Source: Candidatus Poribacteria bacterium (GTDB lineage: Bacteria; Poribacteria; WGA-4E; WGA-3G). Taken from it: a stretch of 64,000 nt of DNA. This document shows, one piece after another, positions 44,531 through 52,699 of the stretch; within the stretch, counting starts at the first letter, position 1, and the number at the start of each line of letters is the position of its first letter. The translations under genes and the position numbers were made by a program. The stretch lies in assembly GCA_022821965.1 (NCBI GenBank), contig JAJECN010000020.1, positions 124,001-188,000 on the forward strand, in the 5' to 3' direction. A model generated the notes under the pieces. That model made no database searches. It was not told where the DNA came from and worked only from the letters and a program-made list of their open reading frames with translations.

Positions 44531-44560
44531 TATAGCCTTTAGCGAGCCAGCAAAACAGAA

Positions 44561-44589
44561 TTGACAGCCGAGACCAAATTTGGTATCAT
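44561..44589 (+). promoter_or_regulatory. Sigma-70 promoter upstream of PhyH gene
   Basis: TTGACA (44561-44566), a 17-base spacer and TATCAT (44584-44589). The -10 lies inside TTTGGTATCATACCCAAA, an imperfect palindrome that could be an operator. Confidence 0.6.
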
Positions 44590-44637
44590 ACCCAAACTAT
44601 AAACTTCTGACCCATGCAAAGAAACGAGGATCTTCTG

Positions 44638-45465
44638 ATGCCGATTACGGATGCAATGCCGGAACTCAATCGAACGCTTCAGTTTTTTCCGGTCGAAAAC
44701 GATAATCCATCGACCCTAACACATGTCCAAATTGAGCACTTCAACGAGAGAGGTTTTATTTCACCGTTAGATGTCTTTTCCGAAGCGGAGATGGCGGAAC
44801 ACCGCGCCTATTTCGATCAGCTCATGGAAAAGGCGTTAGCGGCGGGGATGAATAGCTACTCCATCAACGGATGGCATACCACCTGCCCCGGTATTCACGA
44901 TCTGATTACCGAAGGCAGAATTCTGGATTATGTGCAAGATCTACTGGGTGAAACGCTCATCTGTTGGGGAACGCACTACTTCTGTAAGATGCCGGGTGAT
45001 GTAAAGCAGGTGAGTTGGCATCAGGATGCTTCCTATTGGCCCCTCTCTCCAAGCAAGACTGTCACCGTATGGCTCGCGATTGATGATGCTGAGATCGAGA
45101 ACGGTGCGATGACTGTTATTCCGAAATCGCATTTGCATGGACAAATCGCATTTGAACCAAGTACTGCCGAGGAAAAGAATGTGCTGGGTCAGACGGTGCA
45201 TGGTGCTACGGAATATGGAGACGCGCCTTTTCCATTTGAAATGAAAGCCGGGCAGATGTCTCTGCATTCAGACCTATTATTACACGGTTCTGAACCGAAC
45301 ACTTCAGATCGACGGCGTTGTGGGTTGACGATGCGGTTCGTGCCCCCTGAGGTCCGCGCCTCAAACAATTGGAATCAACGCGCGATTGTTGCCAGAGGAA
45401 AAGATCCGAGTGGGCATTGGGTTCACAACCCGCGTCCAGATCAGGATAGCATTCCAGAACGGTAA
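44638..45465 (+). CDS. Phytanoyl-CoA dioxygenase (PhyH) family protein
   Basis: A 275-residue Fe(II)/2-oxoglutarate oxygenase. I prefer the ATG at 44638 (GAGGA 7-11 bases upstream) over the one at 44614, which lacks a site. The triad is His128, Asp130 (VSWHQDASYWP) and His216 (LLLHGSEPNTSDRRR), with Arg226 at the 2-oxoglutarate site. The sequence of the distal motif closely matches the 2.9 kb PhyH. It has its own promoter and lies upstream of a nucleotide-transporter-like gene. Confidence 0.87.
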   Translation: MPITDAMPELNRTLQFFPVENDNPSTLTHVQIEHFNERGFISPLDVFSEAEMAEHRAYFDQLMEKALAAGMNSYSINGWHTTCPGIHDLITEGRILDYVQDLLGETLICWGTHYFCKMPGDVKQVSWHQDASYWPLSPSKTVTVWLAIDDAEIENGAMTVIPKSHLHGQIAFEPSTAEEKNVLGQTVHGATEYGDAPFPFEMKAGQMSLHSDLLLHGSEPNTSDRRRCGLTMRFVPPEVRASNNWNQRAIVARGKDPSGHWVHNPRPDQDSIPER

Positions 45466-45495
45466 AGAAATTTCTTGAAGGGATAATCCTACATA

Positions 45496-46728
45496 ATGTT
45501 TCCACGACGCCTTATTTTCGCTGCTATTTCAATCAGTAGTGCCGCCTGTTTTGTGCTATTCGGTTACGAGTTTATCCGTTCCGTGTCCACTTCGTTATTT
45601 GTTGATGCTTATGGTGCAGAAAACCTCCCACGCGGTATGATGGCGATCCCACCGAGTATGATCGTGCTGCTCTATGGTTACGGACGTTTGCTTTCGTGGC
45701 AAGGCGCGACACGTGCTTTGGTGGTGACCTCGCTTTTTTCTGCCGTTTTAATCCTCTGGTGTTACACTGCGCTTTCCCGCGGCATGCATTTCGCTGCGGC
45801 GATTATCTATGTGTTCCGCGAAGCGTATATTGTGATCGTCATTGAGCAATTTTGGTCGTTCGTGAACAGTGTCCTAACGACTGAGCAGGCGAAGCGAATT
45901 AATGGACCCTTCTGCGCTGTCGCGTCTCTCGGTTCGTTCCTCGGTGGGACCCTTGTGAGTAAATTGGCAACTGTGTTAGGCACTGAGGCGTTATTGCTGT
46001 TCACAGCCGGGTCTCTCGTACCGACAGCGGTTCTCGGTGTAATGGCTTACAGGTTTGGTGGTGAACCCAAACCCAACGAAGAAGAGGCGGGTGGTAGGCT
46101 TGGGCATATTGGTATAAAAACGTTCTTTCGTTCCAAGTATCTGGTCTTTATCGGTGTGTTGATTATAAGCACGCAAGTGGTGTCCACTGTATTGGATCTT
46201 CGGTTCAATTTATTGGCAGAACTGGAAAGACCGGATAAGGATATGCGTACGGCATTTTACGGTGCGGTGTATGGGAATCTCGGACTTGCCGCTGGTATTT
46301 TGCAATTGGTGGTTGTTCCACTCGCGCTTAGGTTTGTTGCCCTGCGTTATATTCATCTCGGCATTCCGATCGTTCACTTCGTCAGTAGCCTTGTTCTGAC
46401 ACTCTCCCCGTCACTTCGGACAGGAACAGCCGCGTACGTGATTTTTAAAGCCTTAGATTATTCGATTTTCCGAGCAGGAAAGGAATTATTCTATATGCCG
46501 CTCTCGTACGACTCACGCTATCGCGCAAAACAGGTGATTGATTCGTTTGGATACCGCTTCTCGAAGGGTGGGAGTGCGAGTGTGATTGAATTGGTGAAGT
46601 TGCGTGTAGGGACGATTGTCGGGACAGCATACTCCGTTACGGCTATGGTGATGGCGGTGTTGTGGGCACCGATTGCTTTCGGTTTGGCACTGGCGTATCA
46701 GAAGTTAGAGAAAACAGAGACGGACTAA
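45496..46728 (+). CDS. ATP/ADP translocase-like (Npt1/NTT) membrane transporter
   Basis: A 410-residue polytopic protein with about 11-12 hydrophobic segments. EQFWSFVNSVLTTEQAKRIN, followed by ASLGSFLGG, is the characteristic region of bacterial Npt/NTT-family nucleotide transporters. The large central hydrophilic stretch (PKPNEEEAGG) falls after the sixth segment, as in MFS proteins. True ATP/ADP exchangers occur in intracellular bacteria; related proteins in free-living lineages have unknown substrates. So the transport role is likely, the nucleotide substrate only possible. Confidence 0.68.
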   Translation: MFPRRLIFAAISISSAACFVLFGYEFIRSVSTSLFVDAYGAENLPRGMMAIPPSMIVLLYGYGRLLSWQGATRALVVTSLFSAVLILWCYTALSRGMHFAAAIIYVFREAYIVIVIEQFWSFVNSVLTTEQAKRINGPFCAVASLGSFLGGTLVSKLATVLGTEALLLFTAGSLVPTAVLGVMAYRFGGEPKPNEEEAGGRLGHIGIKTFFRSKYLVFIGVLIISTQVVSTVLDLRFNLLAELERPDKDMRTAFYGAVYGNLGLAAGILQLVVVPLALRFVALRYIHLGIPIVHFVSSLVLTLSPSLRTGTAAYVIFKALDYSIFRAGKELFYMPLSYDSRYRAKQVIDSFGYRFSKGGSASVIELVKLRVGTIVGTAYSVTAMVMAVLWAPIAFGLALAYQKLEKTETD

Positions 46729-46759
46729 GTGGGCGCAAATTCCGTAGGAGCAGTTTACT

Positions 46760-46890
46760 GTAGGTTAGGTTGAACAGGACTGAGAAGTGTTATGTAGATA
46801 TTCCAAATGCATGTCAGATTTAATATACTGTCGTATACACTCAAAGATAGAGTGAAACCCAACACATTCTTACTATTCAACCTAACCTAC
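46760..46890. repeat. Long-armed inverted-repeat element
   Basis: GTAGGTTAGGTTGAA (46760-46774) and its exact complement TTCAACCTAACCTAC (46876-46890) flank ~100 bases that include GTGAAACCCAACAC. The arms relate to the TTGGGTTGAACGC repeats at 7.8 and 60.9 kb. It lies between convergent genes. It may be a small non-autonomous mobile element or a relict of a folded-repeat pair. Confidence 0.55.
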
Positions 46891-46923
46891 GATGAAGTCC
46901 TACTGGGTGCAATCCGTCATTAT

Positions 46924-47907
46924 TTATATCTCGTAACGGACGAGTTTCCGTGCGGCATCGGCAATCTGTTCCGCGTTCGGAATCACAAAGTTTTCCATCA
47001 CCGGCGCGAAGGGGACAGGCACCGGCGCAGCGGCGACCCGTTCAATCGGTGCATCGAGATAGTCAAACGCCTCTCGCACGACGAGTGCGGCGATCTCTGC
47101 ACCGAAACCAGCCCTACCGACAGCCTCGTGCGCAATGAGCAGTCGATTTGTTTTCTGAACAGAGTCGAGGATGCTGTCTTTGTCGAGCGGCATTAGCGTT
47201 CTCGGATCGATGATTTCGGCAGAGATACCTTCCTCAGCAAGCGTATCTGCAGCAATGAGCGCCTCCAAGACCATCCGTGAGGTTGCGAGAATTGTTATAT
47301 CGTCCCCCTCACGTTTGACATCCGCGACCCCCAACGGAATTGTATACTCTTCGTCAGGGATATCACCTTCTTCTGTGTAGAGAAGTTTATGTTCAATGAA
47401 CATAATCGGATTGTCGTCTCGGATGGCAGTTTTCAGTAACCCTTTGGCATCGTAGGGTGTAGAGGGCATCACAACGAGCAGACCGGGGATATGCACGAAC
47501 CACGCTTCAAGGCTCTGTGCGTGCTGCGCTGCGGAGGATCGACCGGCACCCCCCTGCGTCCGAATTACGAGTGGCACATCCAGCTGCCCACCGACCATAT
47601 AACGGATCTTCGCGACCTGGTTCACAATCTGGTCCATGCCGACGGCTGTAAAGTCGATATACATCAACTCCGCCACGGGACGCATCCCTGTAACCGCTGC
47701 GCCGAGCGCAGTACCAATGATGGCGGCTTCCGAGATCGGCGTGTTTCGGATGCGGTCCTTCCCAAAATCTTGGAACAGTCCATCTGTTACTTTATAAGCA
47801 CCGCCGTATTCAGCGATGTCTTCACCCATTAGAAAGACGGCATCATCGCGTTCCATTTCTTCTACGAGTGCTTCCTTGAGCGCGTCCCGATACGTAATCG
47901 TCTTCAT
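46924..47907 (-). CDS. 2-oxoacid dehydrogenase E1 component, beta subunit
   Basis: A 327-residue transketolase-like beta subunit (pyruvate/branched-chain/acetoin dehydrogenase type), which forms the thiamine-diphosphate enzyme with an alpha subunit. Signatures are YRDALKEALVEEMERDDAV, GEDIAEYGGAYKVT, RNTPISEAAIIGTALGAA and RTQGGAGRSSAAQHAQSLEAW. No alpha, E2 or E3 gene is within the window; the neighbours are an aminotransferase and a transporter. The enzyme may use an alpha subunit encoded elsewhere. Confidence 0.9.
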   Translation of the reverse strand: MKTITYRDALKEALVEEMERDDAVFLMGEDIAEYGGAYKVTDGLFQDFGKDRIRNTPISEAAIIGTALGAAVTGMRPVAELMYIDFTAVGMDQIVNQVAKIRYMVGGQLDVPLVIRTQGGAGRSSAAQHAQSLEAWFVHIPGLLVVMPSTPYDAKGLLKTAIRDDNPIMFIEHKLLYTEEGDIPDEEYTIPLGVADVKREGDDITILATSRMVLEALIAADTLAEEGISAEIIDPRTLMPLDKDSILDSVQKTNRLLIAHEAVGRAGFGAEIAALVVREAFDYLDAPIERVAAAPVPVPFAPVMENFVIPNAEQIADAARKLVRYEI

Positions 47908-47952
47908 TCAATCTCCTTTACCTTTTTGATGGCGTGCTATATGAGTCCATAT

Positions 47953-49299
47953 TTAAAACGCGTTTTCCGCTTTCAGCCATTCGAGTGTCTGGGCAAATGC
48001 TGCGACTGTTTCCGTGATGTCTTCCTCCGTATGCGCTGCCATTGTCATTCCACCATTACTGGCGAGATCAATACCGTTGAGTAGTAAACCGCAGCGGAGA
48101 CGCATCAACATGTCCGCATCGTTGCTCCCCTTCAGTTTCCGGTAATCCCACGTGTATGGATCAAAATCGGAGGCACGCATATCCTTTTCACCGTGTCCTA
48201 CGAGCAGTCTAATCCCCGAAAATTCACCATAAACCACCCAGTCGAGTCCATAATCATCAATAACGGCGTTGAGTTCTGTGCGGAGTTGTGTTGCGGTCCG
48301 ATGCGTCTGTTTGTGCGGTTCGCCTGTTTTGATGATGTTGAGCATCGCTATACCTGCGGCGGCAGAGAGTGGATTCGCGTTGAAGGTGCCAGGGTGTGGC
48401 ATCTTTAAGCCATCGGGTTCAGATTTCATGGAGATCAATTCAAGGATCTCCTTTTTGCCAGCAAGCGCGCCGCCGGGGAGTCCGCCCGCCAAAATCTTCG
48501 CCAGCGTTGTCATGTCTGGCGTGACGTTATAATGTGCTTGCGCGCCACCGGGTGCGACCCGGAATCCCGTGATAACTTCATCGAAGATCAACAACACGTC
48601 GTGTGCTGCTGTCAGTTCACGCAGCTGCTTTAAGAACGTCCCGTCTGTCGGAACAGTACCGAAAGACGCGCCTGTTGGTTCGAGGATAACACAGGCGATG
48701 TCTTCGTCCGTTTTCAATTGGGTCTCAACAGCATCAATATCGTTCGGTGGACATAGCAGCGTTGTCCGACGCACTTCTTCTGGGATACCGGGAATGCTCA
48801 TGTCAAAAGGTGGATATGCGCCTAAGATGAGGCTGTCGTGCCAACCGTGGAAATGTCCAGCGAATTTCAACACTTTATTTTTCCCTGTATAGGTCCGTGC
48901 AAGGCGGATTGCCATCAGTGTTGCTTCCGTGCCGGAACTGACAAACCGGACACGCTCCGCTGACGGAATCAACTGCGTCACGAGCGAACCCCATTCTAAC
49001 TCCAACGGATGACATGCACCGTAGTGTGTGCCGCGGTGCATTTGTGTTGTTACGGCTTCCACGACTTCCGGCGGATTATGTCCGAGAAGTAGTGCCCCGT
49101 GTCCCGCCCAGTAGTCGATGAACTCCCTATCTTCAAGCCCCCACTTTTTCGACCCTTCAGCACGGGTGATGTAAACAGGAAAAGGAGACATGTACCGTCC
49201 ATCGTGCGTTACGCCATCAGGAAACAGATGGTTCGCAGCTTCTGACATTTCTCTATCTTTTGCAAAAGTTTTTTGGTAGCGTTCTAAAATGGTGTGCAT
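47953..49299 (-). CDS. Class III aminotransferase, HemL-like
   Basis: A 448-residue PLP enzyme of the aminotransferase class III/glutamate-1-semialdehyde aminomutase family. RFVSSGTEATLMAIRLAR contains the phosphate-binding loop; FDEVITGFRVAPGGAQ binds PLP; LAKILAGGLPGGALAGKK contains the Schiff-base lysine. A true HemL works in haem synthesis, but the neighbour (an E1-beta gene 45 bases downstream on the same strand) suggests an amino-acid or 2-oxoacid pathway instead. HemL-like aminotransferases of unknown specificity are common. Confidence 0.85.
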   Translation of the reverse strand: MHTILERYQKTFAKDREMSEAANHLFPDGVTHDGRYMSPFPVYITRAEGSKKWGLEDREFIDYWAGHGALLLGHNPPEVVEAVTTQMHRGTHYGACHPLELEWGSLVTQLIPSAERVRFVSSGTEATLMAIRLARTYTGKNKVLKFAGHFHGWHDSLILGAYPPFDMSIPGIPEEVRRTTLLCPPNDIDAVETQLKTDEDIACVILEPTGASFGTVPTDGTFLKQLRELTAAHDVLLIFDEVITGFRVAPGGAQAHYNVTPDMTTLAKILAGGLPGGALAGKKEILELISMKSEPDGLKMPHPGTFNANPLSAAAGIAMLNIIKTGEPHKQTHRTATQLRTELNAVIDDYGLDWVVYGEFSGIRLLVGHGEKDMRASDFDPYTWDYRKLKGSNDADMLMRLRCGLLLNGIDLASNGGMTMAAHTEEDITETVAAFAQTLEWLKAENAF

Positions 49300-49397
49300 C
49301 TTTTTTCCTCGTCTTTTTCAGTGTTTGCGAATAATTATATCATACTTCCGTTTTATTTGCGAAATGAATTTTCAATTCTTATAGTACTGCTTTCCAT

Positions 49398-49426
49398 TTG
49401 ACAATTCCAACAATATGTATTATAAT
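49398..49426 (+). promoter_or_regulatory. Sigma-70 promoter of argJ
   Basis: Perfect TTGACA (49398-49403), a 17-base spacer and perfect TATAAT (49421-49426), 33 bases before the argJ ATG. The strongest consensus promoter in the window. Confidence 0.8.
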
Positions 49427-49458
49427 TTCCCCTACACTTTCCCCTAAGGAGCATTTAG

Positions 49459-50664
49459 ATGAAACAGATAGATGGCGGGATTACCGCGGTTTCGGGTATC
49501 CGCGCAGCAGGTGTCCATGCCGGTATTAAAGCATCGGATGTGAAGGATGTGGCACTCATTGTTACTGATGTCCCGGCGATGGCTGCCGGAGTCTTTACAA
49601 AGAATAGCGTCACCGCTGCACCCGTCCTTGTATGCCGCGAGCACCTCAGCGATGGACGGGCACAAGCCGTTATCGTCAATAGCGGGAATGCCAACGCTTG
49701 CACCGGCGAAGTCGGCATGGCGAACGCACAACGGATGGCTGCTGCAACCGCCGAACAACTCGGTATAGATGCGAACCTCGTTCTCGTCTCCTCTACTGGC
49801 GTTATTGGACAGCAATTGCCGATGGACAAAATCGAAAGCGGGATCCAAGCCGCCGCAAGCGCGCTCAGTACCGAAGGCGGTAGCGATGCCGCCGAAGCGA
49901 TTATGACAACCGATACGCATCCGAAATCTGTCGCTGTGGAGGTAGAGGTTGGCGGTGTATCCGTGCGGATCGGTGGGATCGCCAAAGGTTCTGGCATGAT
50001 CGCACCCAATATGGCGACGATGCTCTCTTATCTGACGACAGATGCTAAAATCAACGCCGAAGTGCTTCAAACTGCGTTAAATCGCGTTGTAGATGATACC
50101 TACAATCTTTTGACGGTTGACACCGACCGCAGCACGAATGACACGGTGCTGATTCTGGCGACTGGACACGCTGACAATACTGAGATTGTTACAGCAGGTG
50201 GTGAGGATTACGAAGCGTTTTGTCAGGGACTTCTGTTTGTTTGCACTGAGTTGGTGAAAATGATCGCCCGCGATGGCGAAGGTGCGACGAAGCTTGTTGA
50301 GGTGGTGGTCAAGCACGCTAAAAATCGGGACGATGCTGAAAGCGCAGCGCGTGCTGTCGCAGAATCACCGCTCGTTAAAACCGCCGTTTTCGCCAACGAT
50401 GCGAATTGGGGACGGATCATGATGGCGATCGGAAAATCGGGAGCGGAATTTGACCCGTATCAGGTGGATGTCTGGCTCGCTGATTACCAACTCGTCAAGG
50501 ACGGGATGGACGCGGGGTACGATGAAGGCAAAGCGACCGCTCTGTTCGGACAGGATCCAGTGCGGATCACGATTGACCTCCGCGCTGGGGATACAGAGAT
50601 AACGATGTGGACGTGCGATTATTCTTACGATTATATTCGGATTAATGCGGATTATCGTACTTAG
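49459..50664 (+). CDS. argJ: Bifunctional ornithine acetyltransferase/N-acetylglutamate synthase
   Basis: A 401-residue ArgJ of arginine biosynthesis. It transfers acetyl from N-acetylornithine to glutamate and, in many species, from acetyl-CoA. The self-cleavage site is intact: KGSGMIAPNMATML, with the nucleophile Thr187 becoming the new N-terminus of the beta chain. NSGNANACTG and TTDTHPKS are other family blocks. AAGGA lies 9-13 bases upstream. The gene is monocistronic with a strong promoter. Confidence 0.96.
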   Translation: MKQIDGGITAVSGIRAAGVHAGIKASDVKDVALIVTDVPAMAAGVFTKNSVTAAPVLVCREHLSDGRAQAVIVNSGNANACTGEVGMANAQRMAAATAEQLGIDANLVLVSSTGVIGQQLPMDKIESGIQAAASALSTEGGSDAAEAIMTTDTHPKSVAVEVEVGGVSVRIGGIAKGSGMIAPNMATMLSYLTTDAKINAEVLQTALNRVVDDTYNLLTVDTDRSTNDTVLILATGHADNTEIVTAGGEDYEAFCQGLLFVCTELVKMIARDGEGATKLVEVVVKHAKNRDDAESAARAVAESPLVKTAVFANDANWGRIMMAIGKSGAEFDPYQVDVWLADYQLVKDGMDAGYDEGKATALFGQDPVRITIDLRAGDTEITMWTCDYSYDYIRINADYRT

Positions 50665-50697
50665 CCTGTTGGTATGTCTCGGTGGTGTCGAAAATTT

Positions 50698-50726
50698 TTG
50701 ACAAAAAATCAAATTCTTGCTATTTT
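50698..50726 (+). promoter_or_regulatory. tRNA cluster promoter P1
   Basis: TTGACA (50698-50703), a 17-base spacer and TATTTT (50721-50726), upstream of the three-tRNA cluster. Confidence 0.5.
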
Positions 50727-50729
50727 AAT

Positions 50730-50758
50730 TTGACATTTAAAAGCAAATATATTAAACT
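50730..50758 (+). promoter_or_regulatory. tRNA cluster promoter P2
   Basis: TTGACA (50730-50735), a 17-base spacer and TAAACT (50753-50758), 51 bases before the first tRNA. Both P1 and P2 have perfect -35 boxes, consistent with strong tandem promoters for stable RNA. Confidence 0.6.
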
Positions 50759-50809
50759 ATATATGCTTTGGAGATGTGCACTCTCTTCTGCGCAAATTAT
50801 CAATATTAT

Positions 50810-50884
50810 GCGGGAGTAGCTCAGTGGTAGAGCTCCACCTTGCCAAGGTGGAGGTCGCGAGTTCAAATCTCGTCTCCCGCTCCA
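50810..50884 (+). tRNA. tRNA-Gly (GCC)
   Basis: Acceptor GCGGGAG pairs with CTCCCGC. The anticodon arm is CCACC-TTGCCAA-GGTGG with anticodon GCC. The T arm is CGCGAGTTCAAATCTCG. Discriminator T and an encoded CCA (50882-50884) follow. First gene of a Gly-Cys-Val cluster. Confidence 0.96.
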
Positions 50885-50890
50885 TCTTTT

Positions 50891-50965
50891 GGTGGCGTAG
50901 CCAAGTGGTAAGGCCAGAGTCTGCAAAACTCTTATTCGTCGGTTCGATTCCGACCGCCACCTCCA
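50891..50965 (+). tRNA. tRNA-Cys (GCA)
   Basis: Acceptor GGTGGCG pairs with CGCCACC. The anticodon loop CTGCAAA gives GCA, with stem AGAGT/ACTCT. Discriminator T, CCA encoded (50963-50965). Six bases separate it from the preceding tRNA. Confidence 0.96.
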
Positions 50966-50981
50966 TTCTTTTTCCTTAAAT

Positions 50982-51055
50982 GGGCGGTTAGCTCAGGTGG
51001 CTAGAGCGTTTGCTTGACATGCAAGAGGTCACAGGTTCAAGTCCTGTACCGCCCA
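50982..51055 (+). tRNA. tRNA-Val (GAC)
   Basis: Acceptor GGGCGGT pairs with ACCGCCC. The anticodon loop TTGACAT gives GAC. The T arm CACAGGTTCAAGTCCTGT is standard. Discriminator A; CCA is not encoded (TCC follows). The valine codon family would also need another isoacceptor elsewhere. Confidence 0.95.
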
Positions 51056-51108
51056 TCCTTCCACAATTTTCACGCCAACTGATGTCCGTTGCGAAGTTGC
51101 CTCAAAAC

Positions 51109-51155
51109 TGCACCGTTTTGTGCATTTTTTCCACTCATTTGCCCCTTTTTGTGCA
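51109..51155 (+). promoter_or_regulatory. Candidate enhancer boxes GTGCA x2 (copy 1)
   Basis: TGCAC-N6-GTGCA (51109-51124) followed by another GTGCA (51151-51155), 31 bases (about three helical turns) after the previous one. The proximal box ends 52 bases before the -24 element. The same box and distance recur before the two DUF4159 genes. Confidence 0.5.
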
Positions 51156-51206
51156 ATTCAACGACTGTAAAGCCAGAATTATTGACGTATTTAGCGTATT
51201 CCGCGT

Positions 51207-51221
51207 TGGCATAGAAATTGC
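51207..51221 (+). promoter_or_regulatory. Sigma-54 (-24/-12) promoter, copy 1
   Basis: TGGCATAGAAATTGC: GG at 51208-51209 and GC at 51220-51221, exactly 10 bases between. A close match to the sigma-54 consensus TGGCAC-N5-TTGC. The GTG start of the lipoprotein gene follows 75 bases after the -12 GC. Confidence 0.75.
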
Positions 51222-51295
51222 GATATATTTCTACGAATAATGGTTTCAATCACGCCAGTGTTACATAATGCCAGTCTTTACAAAGGAGTAAAACA

Positions 51296-52495
51296 GTGCG
51301 AACAATTCTCGCTTTTGTGATCGTGACGCTAATTGCCGCTATTAATACCGGTTGCGGTTTGGGTGTTCTTGAACAGAACCGAAAAACCGGAACCTTTGAA
51401 GAGCCACAAGAGAGTGCTTTCGTTGTAATAGATACTACGAATGTGGAAAATCCGACACTTACAGGTTCTGTTCAACTACTGTTTCGCGTCGGTCCAGACA
51501 ATAATGTCGTTCTTTCGGGACAGCACGCTTATGTTACGACAGCACAACATTTGCACGTTGTTAATCTCTCTGACCGGCAACATCTATCACTTATTGCGTC
51601 CATGCCGTTTCTTGATAAGGTTAGCAGTGCCAAATTATCTGGACATCGCCTCTTTGTTGCGGGGTCACAAGAGATTTATATCGTAGATGTTTCAAATCCG
51701 AACCATCCGACGCTTCAGTCTACGACACGCACTATCACCCCGCTCGGTCGGATAAAGTCTTTTGATGTTTATGACACTTACCTGTATGTTCTGGCCACCG
51801 GGTACTTACATATTTTTAACGTCGCTACAAAAGAGCCACAGTTCGTTGAGGCGATGGCAGTATCCCGCTCTCGACTGGTAGGAATTAGGGCGAAAGATGA
51901 ATTCGTGCAACTGATTCAGCCAGAGTCGTCCTACTTTTCCCAACAAAATTGGAGAGAAGTCTTAGACCGTCAGGGTCTCTTGGAGTTGAGTGCCAGGTAT
52001 GAGAAGCTTCGGGTTTCGGAGGATTATCTGCTATTTGCGGATTATGCATATCCGACACGCGTTATTACGATTGCAAGGGAAGATGATCGGGGCTGGTTCG
52101 GTGGTCAATTTGAGCACTACGATATGGAGGTTAACTATTTAGATTATCTCCACCTAATGAAAAATGAACGACTCAATCGCCAAGAATCCACCAATGTTTA
52201 TGTTAGTTCAAGAGGTATTATTGTTAATAACCTTGATGGATGGAGACAACCGATAGATACTGAGGTGAACGTTCTCGGACCGATTACAGATTTTCAAATT
52301 TCAGGAGATTTTCTTTATGTCTCAAACTTAAATGGCTTTCTTTCTATCATTAACCTTTTCAAGACAGCGCGACCTTTTCAAAGAGATGCTGATCGGTTTT
52401 TATCCACCACTTCACTTGGCGCGTTTCAGCCAATCAGTATAGCTGTCGGAGAAAACTACGCCAGTGTGTTATGTGATTTAGGTGGTTTGGAATGA
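51296..52495 (+). CDS. Beta-propeller (LVIVD repeat) lipoprotein
   Basis: A 399-residue protein starting at GTG with AAAGGAG 9-15 bases upstream. A lipoprotein signal ends INTGC (Cys20). Repeats of the type VYVTTAQHLHVVNLSD, LFVAGSQEIYIVDVSNPNHP and YLYVLATGYLHIFNV (about 40-45 residues each) are LVIVD beta-propeller blades, which bind proteins at surfaces. It ends abruptly after about five or six blades, shorter than many family members. It is controlled by a sigma-54-type promoter, so expression is probably conditional. Confidence 0.78.
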   Translation: MRTILAFVIVTLIAAINTGCGLGVLEQNRKTGTFEEPQESAFVVIDTTNVENPTLTGSVQLLFRVGPDNNVVLSGQHAYVTTAQHLHVVNLSDRQHLSLIASMPFLDKVSSAKLSGHRLFVAGSQEIYIVDVSNPNHPTLQSTTRTITPLGRIKSFDVYDTYLYVLATGYLHIFNVATKEPQFVEAMAVSRSRLVGIRAKDEFVQLIQPESSYFSQQNWREVLDRQGLLELSARYEKLRVSEDYLLFADYAYPTRVITIAREDDRGWFGGQFEHYDMEVNYLDYLHLMKNERLNRQESTNVYVSSRGIIVNNLDGWRQPIDTEVNVLGPITDFQISGDFLYVSNLNGFLSIINLFKTARPFQRDADRFLSTTSLGAFQPISIAVGENYASVLCDLGGLE

Positions 52496-52699
52496 CATAA
52501 TCCTTTAGACCATAGCCCTACCATCAATCTGATAAAACCCTCCAAAAACGAAGTGGTTTGACTCTCCAGGTTTTTTAATTGGCATTTCCGCCTTATATCG
52601 TGTAGAATTATTTCGTAAACGACGTATGAAAAAAGACGTTAAGTCTATTACGACCAATTTTGAAACTTACACGAATGGATATATAGAGAGTAAACCGCA

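Noticed and set aside
50757-51240. Small ORFs over the tRNA cluster
   Set aside because: They coincide with three canonical tRNA genes; coding is an artefact of open frames in structured RNA.
52591-52604. TTGGCATTTCCGCC upstream of thrS as a sigma-54 promoter
   Set aside because: No GC at the correct spacing after GG; thrS would also be an unlikely conditional gene.
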